DNA of 64,000 bases, from positions 3,534,001-3,598,000 of the forward strand of contig CBDCWO010000006.1 in the NCBI GenBank assembly GCA_965223405.1, given 5' to 3'. Source of the DNA: CBDCWO01 sp965223405. Lineage in GTDB: Bacteria > Bacteroidota > Bacteroidia > Chitinophagales > Saprospiraceae. The notes below the pieces were generated by a model. It was not told the DNA's origin, did no database searches, and was given only the letters and a program-made list of their open reading frames with translations. The position numbers were made by a program, and so were the translations under genes. Shown here piece after piece: positions 42,887-51,568 of this stretch (within the stretch, counting starts at the first letter, position 1; the number at the start of each line of letters is the position of its first letter).

Positions 42887-45548
42887 TTAAAGCAAATTCA
42901 AGGATTTTATCAATAAAGTCATATGGTCTATATCCGTTGAGAGCACTTTGATGAAAGATGCAAGTCGCCGGAGTCATTCCCGGAAGAGAATTAACCTCGA
43001 TAATGATTGTCTCTACCTGACCATTTGCATATACTCTTACAAAGGCATCTATTCTGGCATATCCCTCAACATTGAGAATTTTAGCTGCTTTCTTAAAATC
43101 AGACTTTACCTGTTGGGAAATAGTCTCATAAGACAGTTTTGCGGTCTTTAATCTTGCCGGGGTAATATTTTGACCTTCGCCAGCCAGAAATTTTTCTTCT
43201 AAGGATAAAATTTCTCCTCCGGAAAGAGCTTCTGAGGGTTCAAAAATCTCAAAGTGGATGTCAGTATCTTTTTTATGAGTCAATAGGCCGCCTGTTATTT
43301 CCATAAATAACTCAGCTCCATCAGACTCAATTAATGTCTCGATTAGGACTTCATCCTTTTTTGGAAATTCTTCATGAGGTCCGATTTTGAGCGATGCTCG
43401 TTGTACGGGATCGATTTGTTCATGCTCTCGAAATAAGCCAGCCAGGTATGTTCTTAATTGACTTTCATTTTTTATCACGCGAACGGCTGAACTACATCCG
43501 TCATCCACAGGTTTGCCGATGAATGGGAAATCAAATCGATCGGTGATCTCACGAATCAGCCCCTCGGGATCTTTCGTCCATTTTACATGTGAATAAAGTT
43601 GCTGGCTAGCAGTCTTAAAACCATGCTCTCTCAAGATTCGGAGAGTTTCAAATTTATTGATCGTAATTTGAGAAGATGCATAGTTTGAACCATTGTAAGG
43701 AATTTCTCGTCGCGACAATTCCCTTTGCAAAGTACCATCTTCCCCAGGTCTTCCATGCAAGGCAATAAAAATTCCGTCAAATAGAACACCCATGTCCTCA
43801 TATACAATCCTGGAAGGTTCCAACACCATATTGCTGGAGGCATATTTATTCATCAATCCATAACATCTTTCACGAATTTCATCTATGATCGGATGATGAA
43901 ATGATGCCGGATCGATTAAGAATGATTCGATTCGATGTTTTATGTCATCAGCATTGTCTTTTAGTAACAAATTGACTGGAATGTGATAAAAGAAATGGTC
44001 AAAATCGTCTCCAATCAAGAATATGGGCGTTGGTTCATATTTGTCCGAGCTGGCTAATTTTTCAAAGATATTTCTACCACTTTCTACAGAAATATGCCTT
44101 TCATATGAATATCCTCCGAATATGACTCCTACTTTTTTCCGTTGAGAAGAAGACAGTCGTAATTTCAATATCTCTTTATCCAATCGGTTCAATCTTGGTT
44201 GTAAGCTCTTACCATATAAGCGAGATTTATCTCTTTCCCAAATTGAAGTCCTGATAATATAAGTTAGGAATTGCGATGGATTTAATCCAATTTCAGCTGC
44301 CTGGTGAAAGAAAAATGAAGAAGGTAACATCCCTGATGTCGTATTGGGATCGTTAAGAAATATGGTCCCATCTTCTTCAATGAATCCATCAATACGAGCA
44401 TAAACATTGAAATCAAAGTATCTAAATAATTTTTCGCATTCCAGACAAATAGCTCGGATATTTTCAGTACTTAGATTAATAGGTGTCTCTTTTCTGGAAA
44501 GACCAGGTAGATATTTAGCCCGGTAATCAAAAACTTCTTTGCCTTTGATAATTTCAGTTGGAGGCAATGCGATCGCCTCACCTTTTTCATTGCGGATAAC
44601 TATGCATGAGAATTCTTTACCATGGATAAATGATTCTACGATCACATCATTTTCCGTCCAATAACTATCTATCAGTATCTCATTTTCACTTTCAAATTCT
44701 CTATTGATGCGATTCAGAAGTTCTTCGGGATGGTATATAGTGGAGTTTTTCAAAAATACCGGAAATCCAATGCCATTTCTAATATCACTGAGATTGCGGA
44801 TTGTCTCGATTTGATCTGAATTGGTCCATTCTTCTTTGGTCAAGGTATATCTGAAGAATGCTTTATCTACATTTTTCTTAAACGACGTAAAATCTTCGGA
44901 TTCAACAATCGATACTCCAATGGAAGAACCTTGGTTAGCCGGTCGAATTACAGCTGGGAAGCCAATATCATATTTTACTTTTTGGTAAATAAGATGTTGG
45001 GTTTGTTTTTCCCAATTTTGCCTTGAAATTGTTACAAATGGTTTGGTTTCAAATCCTGCATCCTGCATTAGTTTTTTTTGGAAACCTTTATCCATACCCA
45101 AGGTGCAAGCTTTGATCCCACTGCCAGAGTAGGGAATTGCAAGCGATTCTAACATGCCTTGAATTTGCCCATCTTCACCAAATTCTCCATGCAGAGAAAG
45201 AAATGCAAAATCGATGTACTGATCTAATTCGGAATATTCAATCTTTTTGCCTACACTGCCAATCAAATTTTCCCATTCCAAGGAAGTTAACTCAGGCAGG
45301 CTTTCAACGTAGATTTGAAAATTATTGGAAGAGGTGGGCAATGAGATAGCAGGGGGATAAAAGTCTCTGATACTTCCTTTATAGATGTTTTCCCAGTTGA
45401 GCAGGATGATATTACGGAAAGAATCTATAAATAGGGGGATAGGTTTAAACAAAGACTTGTTTAAATTATCATACACGGTTCTGCCTCCGGCAAATGCGAT
45501 TTCACGTTCGCGCGAAGGACCCCCAAAAAATATTCCAATCCGCATCAT
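42855..45548 (-). CDS. ddl: Double-length D-alanine--D-alanine ligase (two ATP-grasp units in tandem)
   Basis: Ddl joins two D-alanines to make the dipeptide used by MurF. This product has 897 residues, more than twice the usual 300-370. Unit 1 (about 1-465) has IGIFFGGPSREREIAFAGGR, LHGEFGEDGQIQGMLE, NQGSSIGVSIVES and a final VYARIDGF with LNDPNTTSGMLPSSFF. Unit 2 (about 475-890) has VGVIFGGYSYERHISVESGR, LHGRPGEDGTLQRELS, DDGCSSAVRVI and a final GYARIDAF with IIEVNSLPGMTPA. Both retain substrate and metal motifs, but unit 2 is closer to canonical at the last motif (EVNSLPGMT). Unit 1 carries an extra insert (about 240-290). It could be a two-site Ddl, or one unit may serve another ligation. 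Confidence 0.88.
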   Translation of the reverse strand: MMRIGIFFGGPSREREIAFAGGRTVYDNLNKSLFKPIPLFIDSFRNIILLNWENIYKGSIRDFYPPAISLPTSSNNFQIYVESLPELTSLEWENLIGSVGKKIEYSELDQYIDFAFLSLHGEFGEDGQIQGMLESLAIPYSGSGIKACTLGMDKGFQKKLMQDAGFETKPFVTISRQNWEKQTQHLIYQKVKYDIGFPAVIRPANQGSSIGVSIVESEDFTSFKKNVDKAFFRYTLTKEEWTNSDQIETIRNLSDIRNGIGFPVFLKNSTIYHPEELLNRINREFESENEILIDSYWTENDVIVESFIHGKEFSCIVIRNEKGEAIALPPTEIIKGKEVFDYRAKYLPGLSRKETPINLSTENIRAICLECEKLFRYFDFNVYARIDGFIEEDGTIFLNDPNTTSGMLPSSFFFHQAAEIGLNPSQFLTYIIRTSIWERDKSRLYGKSLQPRLNRLDKEILKLRLSSSQRKKVGVIFGGYSYERHISVESGRNIFEKLASSDKYEPTPIFLIGDDFDHFFYHIPVNLLLKDNADDIKHRIESFLIDPASFHHPIIDEIRERCYGLMNKYASSNMVLEPSRIVYEDMGVLFDGIFIALHGRPGEDGTLQRELSRREIPYNGSNYASSQITINKFETLRILREHGFKTASQQLYSHVKWTKDPEGLIREITDRFDFPFIGKPVDDGCSSAVRVIKNESQLRTYLAGLFREHEQIDPVQRASLKIGPHEEFPKKDEVLIETLIESDGAELFMEITGGLLTHKKDTDIHFEIFEPSEALSGGEILSLEEKFLAGEGQNITPARLKTAKLSYETISQQVKSDFKKAAKILNVEGYARIDAFVRVYANGQVETIIIEVNSLPGMTPATCIFHQSALNGYRPYDFIDKILEFALNEPKVEKEFP

Positions 45549-45601
45549 TGAGACCTTCGTTTGATTTAGTACATGTAACGAATACGACTATAAAAACATT
45601 G

Positions 45602-45609
45602 CAAAGGTA
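45602..45609 (-). promoter_or_regulatory. -7 promoter element of the ddl-PASTA operon
   Basis: TACCTTTG on the minus strand matches TAnnTTTG, 53 bases before the ATG at 45548. There is no -33 match at the usual spacing. Confidence 0.45.
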
Positions 45610-45657
45610 AGATATTACAATTTCATATAATGTAATCAACCAAAAATTGTTGGAATA

Positions 45658-45700
45658 ATAAAAAAGGACATACTTCCCAAAAATTTCGTCTGTATGCCCT
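45658..45700 (-). terminator. Terminator of the OmpA/Pal-like lipoprotein gene
   Basis: On the minus strand AGGGCATAC (45700-45692) pairs with GTATGTCCT (45673-45665, one G-U pair), and a T-run follows to about 45658. It lies 27 bases after the stop codon at 45727 and insulates the ddl operon from this gene. Confidence 0.8.
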
Positions 45701-45726
45701 AAATATTATAGAATGGTGGTAAAAAT

Positions 45727-46497
45727 TTAGTTGCTTTTATGCATTTGGTATAATTTACCCAAATTCGGTACAACGATAATTTCTGTTCTGCGATTTGCTT
45801 TCAATGTTTCTTTTGAATCAGGATTGTCAGTTACCGCCGGCATGTTGGCACCTCTACCTGCAGCGGTCAATTGAGAGGGATCAACACCCATCTTAACCAG
45901 TTTTCTTACCACTGCCAAACTTCTGTCTACACTCAATTCCCAATTGTCTTTATATCTTTCATTTGAAATCGTCCTTTTGTCAGCATGACCTTCTACAATA
46001 AAATGCATCGATGGATTTTCCTTCAATACGGTGGCCAGTTTTTCAAGTAATTCTTTGTTACCTGCTGATACGCTTGCCGAGGCTGTTCGGAAGCCGATTT
46101 TTTCTTCGAAATCAAGATATAACATATCCTCAAGCTCTTTTATTCGCATATCCGCGGATGCGGCACTCTTTTCTATTTCGGAAAAGACCTCTTTGATGTC
46201 GCTCTGCATTTCATTTAACTTTTCTTCTTTCGCTTCTACATTCTTTTCCAAACTAACAATTTGAGACTTTGTGTTGTCAAGTTCACTCTTAACTTGCTTT
46301 ATATTTGTGTCCAGTTGGTCCTTTGACTTACTGAGGTCCATATTTTTCTCCTCTAGCATTTTGACTTTTCCTTCTACTTCTGCGAGTGTTTGAGCGAGTG
46401 CATCTTTTTCTTCCTGCAAACTGGTGAACTTTTTATTACTAACACAGGACATAGTGGCTAAAATCAGTACAAAAAACAATAAATTAAATTTTCTCAT
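45727..46497 (-). CDS. OmpA/Pal-like lipoprotein with coiled coil
   Basis: The 256-residue product has a lipoprotein signal (FVLILATMSC), a long coiled coil (about 25-125; repeated EEK/KSKDQLDTNIKQ heptads) and a C-terminal OmpA peptidoglycan-binding domain (FIVEGHADKRTISNERYKDN, then WELSVDRSLAVVRKLV and KANRRTEIIV). The architecture points to an outer-membrane anchor reaching the cell wall. It is monocistronic with its own terminator. Confidence 0.9.
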   Translation of the reverse strand: MRKFNLLFFVLILATMSCVSNKKFTSLQEEKDALAQTLAEVEGKVKMLEEKNMDLSKSKDQLDTNIKQVKSELDNTKSQIVSLEKNVEAKEEKLNEMQSDIKEVFSEIEKSAASADMRIKELEDMLYLDFEEKIGFRTASASVSAGNKELLEKLATVLKENPSMHFIVEGHADKRTISNERYKDNWELSVDRSLAVVRKLVKMGVDPSQLTAAGRGANMPAVTDNPDSKETLKANRRTEIIVVPNLGKLYQMHKSN

Positions 46498-46639
46498 TAC
46501 TTCTCATTTTTGGTTTTCCTTCAAAAACACGAATATAGCATGATCCATGCAATTTTGAGAATAATTGACGATGTTATAGCATATTCGTATCAAAAAATAT
46601 CAAATATTAATTAGATAATTATGTATATCTTGATTATTG

Positions 46640-47923
46640 ATGAATAAAGAGATCCTCCGGCTGGCTATTCCGAACATTATTTCGAACATTTCTGTACCCT
46701 TATTATCAACTGTTGATACCGCCTTGATGGGTCGGTTGTCACAAGAACATATTGGAGCTGTCGGTTTGGCCTCTATGATTTTCAATTTTATTTATTGGAA
46801 TTTTGGTTTTTTACGGATGGGTACGACTGGTCTGACCGCTCAATCTTTTGGAGGAGGCAATAAAGAGGAAATTAGTAATATTTTGGGCAGGGCTTTAGTG
46901 ATAACCATTGGAATTGCACTGTTAATACTAATATTTCAACAGCCATTGATACGGATCGGCATTCAATTGATGAATGTGCCGGAAAGTCAGATAGAAATGG
47001 TGAGGACCTATTTTAATATTCGGGTTTGGGCAGCACCGGCTTCGATGGGTTTATATTCACTTTTGGGATGGTATTTTGGAATGCAAAATGCGCTTTACCC
47101 ATTGTGGATAACCCTATTTATAAATTTCTTGAATATTGCACTCAGTTATCTTCTGATTGTCTGGTTTGGAATGGATGTTGATGGGGTCGCTTATGGTACA
47201 TTAATTGCTCAGTATGCGGGTTTGCTCATTGCATTTCTTTTGATGTTGTTGAAGTACAAAACCTATCTTTCTTTTGATATCGTTAAAATTCTGCAACTTG
47301 ATGCATTGAAGAAGTTTTTAAATGTGAATGGGAATATTTTTATCAGGACAGTATGTCTTACCTTTTCATTCGCCTTTTTTTATAGTCAATCTGCCAAACA
47401 GGGTGTCACCTTGTTGGCAGTAAATGTCATATTACTGCAATTACTCAATTGGTTGTCCTATGCCATTGACGGTTTTGCTTTCGCTTCCGAAAGTCTGGTT
47501 GGTAAATATTTGGGCGCTAATGATCAAAATAATTTACAAAAGTCCATAATATATTCATTTGCTTGGGGTAGTGGACTGGCAATCTTTTTCAGCGCGATGT
47601 ATGGTTTTGGAGGAACTACATTGTTTCAAATATTCACGGACCAGGAATCCGTCATAGTTGCTGGAAAATCCTTTATAATTTGGATGGGTTTGTTGCCCCT
47701 GCTTGCATTCTCCAGTTATATCTGGGATGGTATTTTTGTAGGTCTTACTGCTTCCATAGCAATGAGAAATAGTATGCTTGTCTCTTTGTTTATATTTTTG
47801 GCATCGTATTACATTTTTCAGGACTTGGAAATTGGATTGTGGCTTTCCTTTTCAATTTTTCTTTTTTCCAGGGGTATAATCCAGACTTTGTATTTTGTCC
47901 GATATCGCTATAATCTTCGTTGA
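46640..47923 (+). CDS. MATE-family efflux transporter
   Basis: This inner-membrane multidrug or toxic-compound exporter should use a Na+ or H+ gradient. The 427-residue product shows about twelve hydrophobic segments in two similar halves, with the family motifs LRLAIPNIISNISVPLLSTV, then DTALMGRLSQEHIGAVGLAS, GTTGLTAQSFGGGNKEE in half one, and IDGFAFASESLVGKYLGAND in half two. I start at the ATG at 46640; a TTG directly before it adds one residue. The substrate is not predictable. It stands alone, divergent from the OmpA/Pal-like gene. Confidence 0.92.
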   Translation: MNKEILRLAIPNIISNISVPLLSTVDTALMGRLSQEHIGAVGLASMIFNFIYWNFGFLRMGTTGLTAQSFGGGNKEEISNILGRALVITIGIALLILIFQQPLIRIGIQLMNVPESQIEMVRTYFNIRVWAAPASMGLYSLLGWYFGMQNALYPLWITLFINFLNIALSYLLIVWFGMDVDGVAYGTLIAQYAGLLIAFLLMLLKYKTYLSFDIVKILQLDALKKFLNVNGNIFIRTVCLTFSFAFFYSQSAKQGVTLLAVNVILLQLLNWLSYAIDGFAFASESLVGKYLGANDQNNLQKSIIYSFAWGSGLAIFFSAMYGFGGTTLFQIFTDQESVIVAGKSFIIWMGLLPLLAFSSYIWDGIFVGLTASIAMRNSMLVSLFIFLASYYIFQDLEIGLWLSFSIFLFSRGIIQTLYFVRYRYNLR

Positions 47924-48319
47924 TTTATACTGACTGCTAAAAATTTAATGAACTCCTGTGACTATCAATTTTTTAAAACGTCATAAGTAGCGAAAGGCAG
48001 AACCGGCATTTCCATCTTTTTGATATAACAAATCATGATAATAAAAACAATATACTTCTTGTAAGTACTCTGCATTTAAACCCAATGAGATGGTCAATTA
48101 TTTGTGGAATGTATTTTGCAAAATTGATCGTTCCCTTTAGGGGGTGAGGCAATCAGGGAGAGCTCAGGCTTTCCCTGTTTGTATTTGCTAACCATCATTA
48201 AGCCAGTTCATTTATACTTTAGCGATCTCCTATCTTGTTAAAGTCTGAAGCAAGACTTCCTAAGGAAATTTAGTACAAATCTCAAAGTTGTGTTAACTTT
48301 CGTTTTAAATATATGGCTT
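47924..48319. other. Intergenic region (396 bp) upstream of the exported-enzyme block
   Basis: No gene is supported here. It holds two inverted repeats: a 9-bp stem CAGGGAGAG/CTTTCCCTG (48154-48177) followed by a broken T-rich stretch, and AAGTCT/AGACTT with a 6-base centre (48241-48258), about 60 bases before the NTF2-like start codon. The second is operator-like. No exact TAnnTTTG with a -33 partner was found. Confidence 0.5.
48154..48186 (+). terminator. Possible weak terminator downstream of the MATE gene
   Basis: CAGGGAGAG (48154-48162) and CTTTCCCTG (48169-48177) form a 9-bp stem with one G-U pair and a 6-base loop. The following TTTGTATTT is only a broken T-tract, and the MATE stop is 230 bases upstream, so termination here is uncertain. 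Confidence 0.35.
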
Positions 48320-48928
48320 ATGACTTACTCAAAATTACTTTTATCATCCTTTTTATTATTTGGATTAACTTCAATTTGCAGTGGTGGATTACCTATTACT
48401 GCTATGGAAAATGATTTAATCCAACCCGGAGAAACTTCGGAATGCGCGTCAGACAATTATCCGGAAACCGAGTTTGCAAATGATGTAGAAACTGTAAATT
48501 CCATTATTAAGGCCTTATATGATGTTATTTCCGGAGATAAGGGAGTAAAAAGGGACTGGGACCGATTCTTAAACTTATTCCACCCGGAAGCCAAACTTGT
48601 TCCAAGTGGTAAAAATAAAGAAGGAATAACCGGATTGCGAGTTATGACTCCCGAGGGATACAGGGATTCGTCGGGGAAATGGTTGGAAGAAAATGGGTTC
48701 CATGAGATTGAAATAAAGCGTATAGAAGAACAATTTGGCAGTTTGGTGCATTGTTGGAGTACGTATGAATCCAGGCGATCTAAATCCGATATAAAGCCTT
48801 TCGCCAGAGGAATCAACAGTATCCAACTAATGCACGATGGCTCTCGATGGTGGATTGTGCAAATCTATTGGTTAGGTGAAAGTTCGGATAATACGATTCC
48901 TGAGAAGTATTTGCCAGGGGGGAATTAA
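48320..48928 (+). CDS. Exported NTF2-like (SnoaL-fold) protein
   Basis: The 202-residue product from the ATG at 48320 has a signal peptide (LLLSSFLLFGLTSICSGG); a GTG ten codons earlier would spoil it. The rest (about 50-190) resembles NTF2-like proteins: VNSIIKALYDVISGDKGVKR, then DWDRFLNLFHPEAKLVP, and a C-terminal strand pair with W residues (GSRWWIVQIYWLGE). Such domains bind small ligands or act as non-metal enzymes; the function here is unknown. It starts a same-strand block of exported proteins and precedes the PHP gene by 57 bases. Confidence 0.8.
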   Translation: MTYSKLLLSSFLLFGLTSICSGGLPITAMENDLIQPGETSECASDNYPETEFANDVETVNSIIKALYDVISGDKGVKRDWDRFLNLFHPEAKLVPSGKNKEGITGLRVMTPEGYRDSSGKWLEENGFHEIEIKRIEEQFGSLVHCWSTYESRRSKSDIKPFARGINSIQLMHDGSRWWIVQIYWLGESSDNTIPEKYLPGGN

Positions 48929-48985
48929 GAATTATGGAATTTAAGGTTTCCCTACAACATCTTAATTTCTACAAGATTATTCTAT

Positions 48986-51481
48986 ATGAATAGAAGAAAG
49001 TTTATTAAAACAACATCTATTGTCTCAGTTGCAGGTAGCACTTTGCCAGTGTTCAGTTGCACTAAAAAAACTGAAGAACTTTCTCTTAACGAAATTCTGG
49101 TACTTAAAAGCTTTGAAAACGAACATGAAGAGTCACCTACCATAGTTACTAATGGTCTTGGAGAACTTTGGCTGTACTCTTTGCGAAGGCTTAGTTACCC
49201 AGAGCAAACCGAAATGATTTCCTGTTTTTATTTTGATGGTAAAACATGGGAAGAGAAAGATCCTGTCACTAAAACAAAAGGACTCTACGAAACCCCCGCT
49301 GCCGCTTGTGCAACTGGGGGAAAGCCAATTGTGGCTTGGACTGAAATAACGGAGGATAACTGGGTTGTCCATGTTTCACATTTGGGCAAAAATGGCTTTG
49401 ACGTTCCTCATGCTTTTGACGTGGATAAAGGACATTCTCTTAATCCGGTATTGATTGCACCGAATAACAATAGAAGCTGGATTGCCTGGGAGCACTTTCA
49501 TCGCGGAGTACTTTCGATTTACCTTAGCAGATTTTCAAAGGGGATCTGGACTGATCCAATTATTATTCACAAAGGGGATCAAAGTTGTTTTGATCCGGCT
49601 TTGGTAGAATCAGAAGAAGGAAAACTTTGTGTAGCGTATGGTTTCACCCAGGGATTCCATCAAAACATAGAAATGGCTATCATCGATGGAGATACTTTGA
49701 ATATAGAAAAAACAATACCAATAGCGATTGGGGGAGGACATAAGGACCGGGTCAACATTAATGCCAAGCCGGCACTGGCATTTGATCGGTCTGGAAACTT
49801 ATGGATTAGTTACGAAAATAACCGTTATACTACCCGGATGGAGGATGGAGATAATTATACAGGAGATCGATGTTGTGCTTTATTATCCTATCAAAACGGA
49901 AAAACTGTAGAGATACAAAATCAGGATAAATGGCTATTCAGAGAAGCTAACGATCATCGACCTTCATTCTTTAAAGACACAGCCGAGAATTTGTTTTTAG
50001 CAACTCATTGCGGTGGGAACTTCGAGAATAGAACCTGGAAATATCGGATTTCATGGCTGGATCCTCAATCGGGCTGGACAGATCCTGTGTTTCTGGTAGA
50101 CACGAAAATTAAAGGATTGTTAGTTCCTCCCACCCTGGCTTTCGATAGAAAGGGAAGCTTTTGGCTTGCCACCATAAATGAGAAGACGATACGGAAAAAT
50201 GGAGCAAAGGAACCTGATAATATTATTCAGTCTCGATTGACGAGTCTGGAGATATTCCGATTTAAAGCTCCTGTCTTGTCCGGAAATAATCCAAATTTTA
50301 CGTTTGTTGAAACTAAGGTTGAGGAGTTTTCTGCGGATGAGACAACGATAAGCCCTTTAAGTGGTCATCCTAAAGTTAAAAGGAGGACCAAAATAGTGGA
50401 CAACACGCTATATACTTTAATTTATGGAAATCTTCATGAGCATTCCCACAGTTCAAATTGTTGGCCAGCTGGAACGGACGGTTCTCTACATGACGATTAC
50501 AGATTTGGCATGTTTGCAGAGGGATACGATTTTTTTGGCATGACCGATCATGCTAGAAGTACAAGTGAAATCCATTGGCGAAAAAACCTAAGAATTGCTG
50601 AATTTTATAATGAATCTGAAGAATTTGTCGCAGTACCTGCAGTTGAATGGACCCTGCAATCTGATCCGGACTTAGATCATATTCAGCACGGAGCGGGTCA
50701 TTACAATATCATATTTGCCAGTCAAGAGGATGCTCGAAAGTATATTCGCAACAAGCATGAACTATACTGCCCTGGAACACCTGAATCCAACATATCACCC
50801 AGACTTTGGGAAATGCTTTCTGAAAAAGAAATCCAATGTGTCACCATTCCTCATCATCCGGCAGATAAAGTCCATCCCATGGATTGGAATGTTACCGATC
50901 CGGACTATGTTACCACTGTTGAAATTTTTCAATGTAGAGGAAACAATGAGTACCCCGGATGTCCCAGAGAAAGGAATCTAAGCCGCCATACTCCTACCCA
51001 GCACCTACATGCTTACATAGATTATGCCTTGAAGCATAAAAAGTACAAAATGGGATTTATAGCTAGTGGGGATCATAATAATATGGGAATTGGATTAGCT
51101 GCCCTGTGGGTCAAAGAAATCAGTCGCCAAGGTATATTGGAGGCCTTGCGGAATCGACGTACATTTGCCACCACCGGCGATAAAATGTTCATTGATATTC
51201 AGGTGAATGGAGCTGAGATGGGCTCAACGATAACTCTAGATCAGGTGCCAGAGATTGCCGTAAATGTCCAAGGCCAATATCCATTGGAAAAAGTGGAGAT
51301 TATCAGGAACAGCAAAGTTATCCAGGAGTATTCTTTAAACTCACATCCACAGGACTTTAATCAGATCTTTGCGGATAATAATTACCAGGATGAAGAAGAG
51401 GTATTGTATTATTATATTAGGGCTACACAAACCAATCAAGCACTAGCCTGGTCAAGTCCTGTCTGGGTAGAAATCTCCTAG
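48986..51481 (+). CDS. Tat-exported protein with beta-propeller and PHP-type metallo-hydrolase domain
   Basis: The 831-residue product begins with a twin-arginine signal (MNRRKFIKTTSIVSVAGST) running into a lipobox-like LPVFSC, so it may be a folded, lipidated periplasmic or surface protein. Residues about 45-440 look like a beta-propeller with repeated blades (PALAFDRSGNLWISYENN, PPTLAFDRKGSFWLATINE). Residues about 480-790 form a PHP-like metal site: H484 and H486 in NLHEHSHSS, MTDHARS, IPHHPAD and SGDHNNMG. PHP enzymes are usually phosphoesterases; this subgroup resembles secreted DUF3604-type proteins. The substrate is unknown. A small beta domain closes the protein. GH2 follows downstream. 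Confidence 0.75.
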   Translation: MNRRKFIKTTSIVSVAGSTLPVFSCTKKTEELSLNEILVLKSFENEHEESPTIVTNGLGELWLYSLRRLSYPEQTEMISCFYFDGKTWEEKDPVTKTKGLYETPAAACATGGKPIVAWTEITEDNWVVHVSHLGKNGFDVPHAFDVDKGHSLNPVLIAPNNNRSWIAWEHFHRGVLSIYLSRFSKGIWTDPIIIHKGDQSCFDPALVESEEGKLCVAYGFTQGFHQNIEMAIIDGDTLNIEKTIPIAIGGGHKDRVNINAKPALAFDRSGNLWISYENNRYTTRMEDGDNYTGDRCCALLSYQNGKTVEIQNQDKWLFREANDHRPSFFKDTAENLFLATHCGGNFENRTWKYRISWLDPQSGWTDPVFLVDTKIKGLLVPPTLAFDRKGSFWLATINEKTIRKNGAKEPDNIIQSRLTSLEIFRFKAPVLSGNNPNFTFVETKVEEFSADETTISPLSGHPKVKRRTKIVDNTLYTLIYGNLHEHSHSSNCWPAGTDGSLHDDYRFGMFAEGYDFFGMTDHARSTSEIHWRKNLRIAEFYNESEEFVAVPAVEWTLQSDPDLDHIQHGAGHYNIIFASQEDARKYIRNKHELYCPGTPESNISPRLWEMLSEKEIQCVTIPHHPADKVHPMDWNVTDPDYVTTVEIFQCRGNNEYPGCPRERNLSRHTPTQHLHAYIDYALKHKKYKMGFIASGDHNNMGIGLAALWVKEISRQGILEALRNRRTFATTGDKMFIDIQVNGAEMGSTITLDQVPEIAVNVQGQYPLEKVEIIRNSKVIQEYSLNSHPQDFNQIFADNNYQDEEEVLYYYIRATQTNQALAWSSPVWVEIS

Positions 51482-51568
51482 CAATTAAGTAATAAGAAAA
51501 CGAAAATTTCTATGTATAAACACTCTGATGACATCACTACTGATAATCAAATTACGAATTCAGATGTA

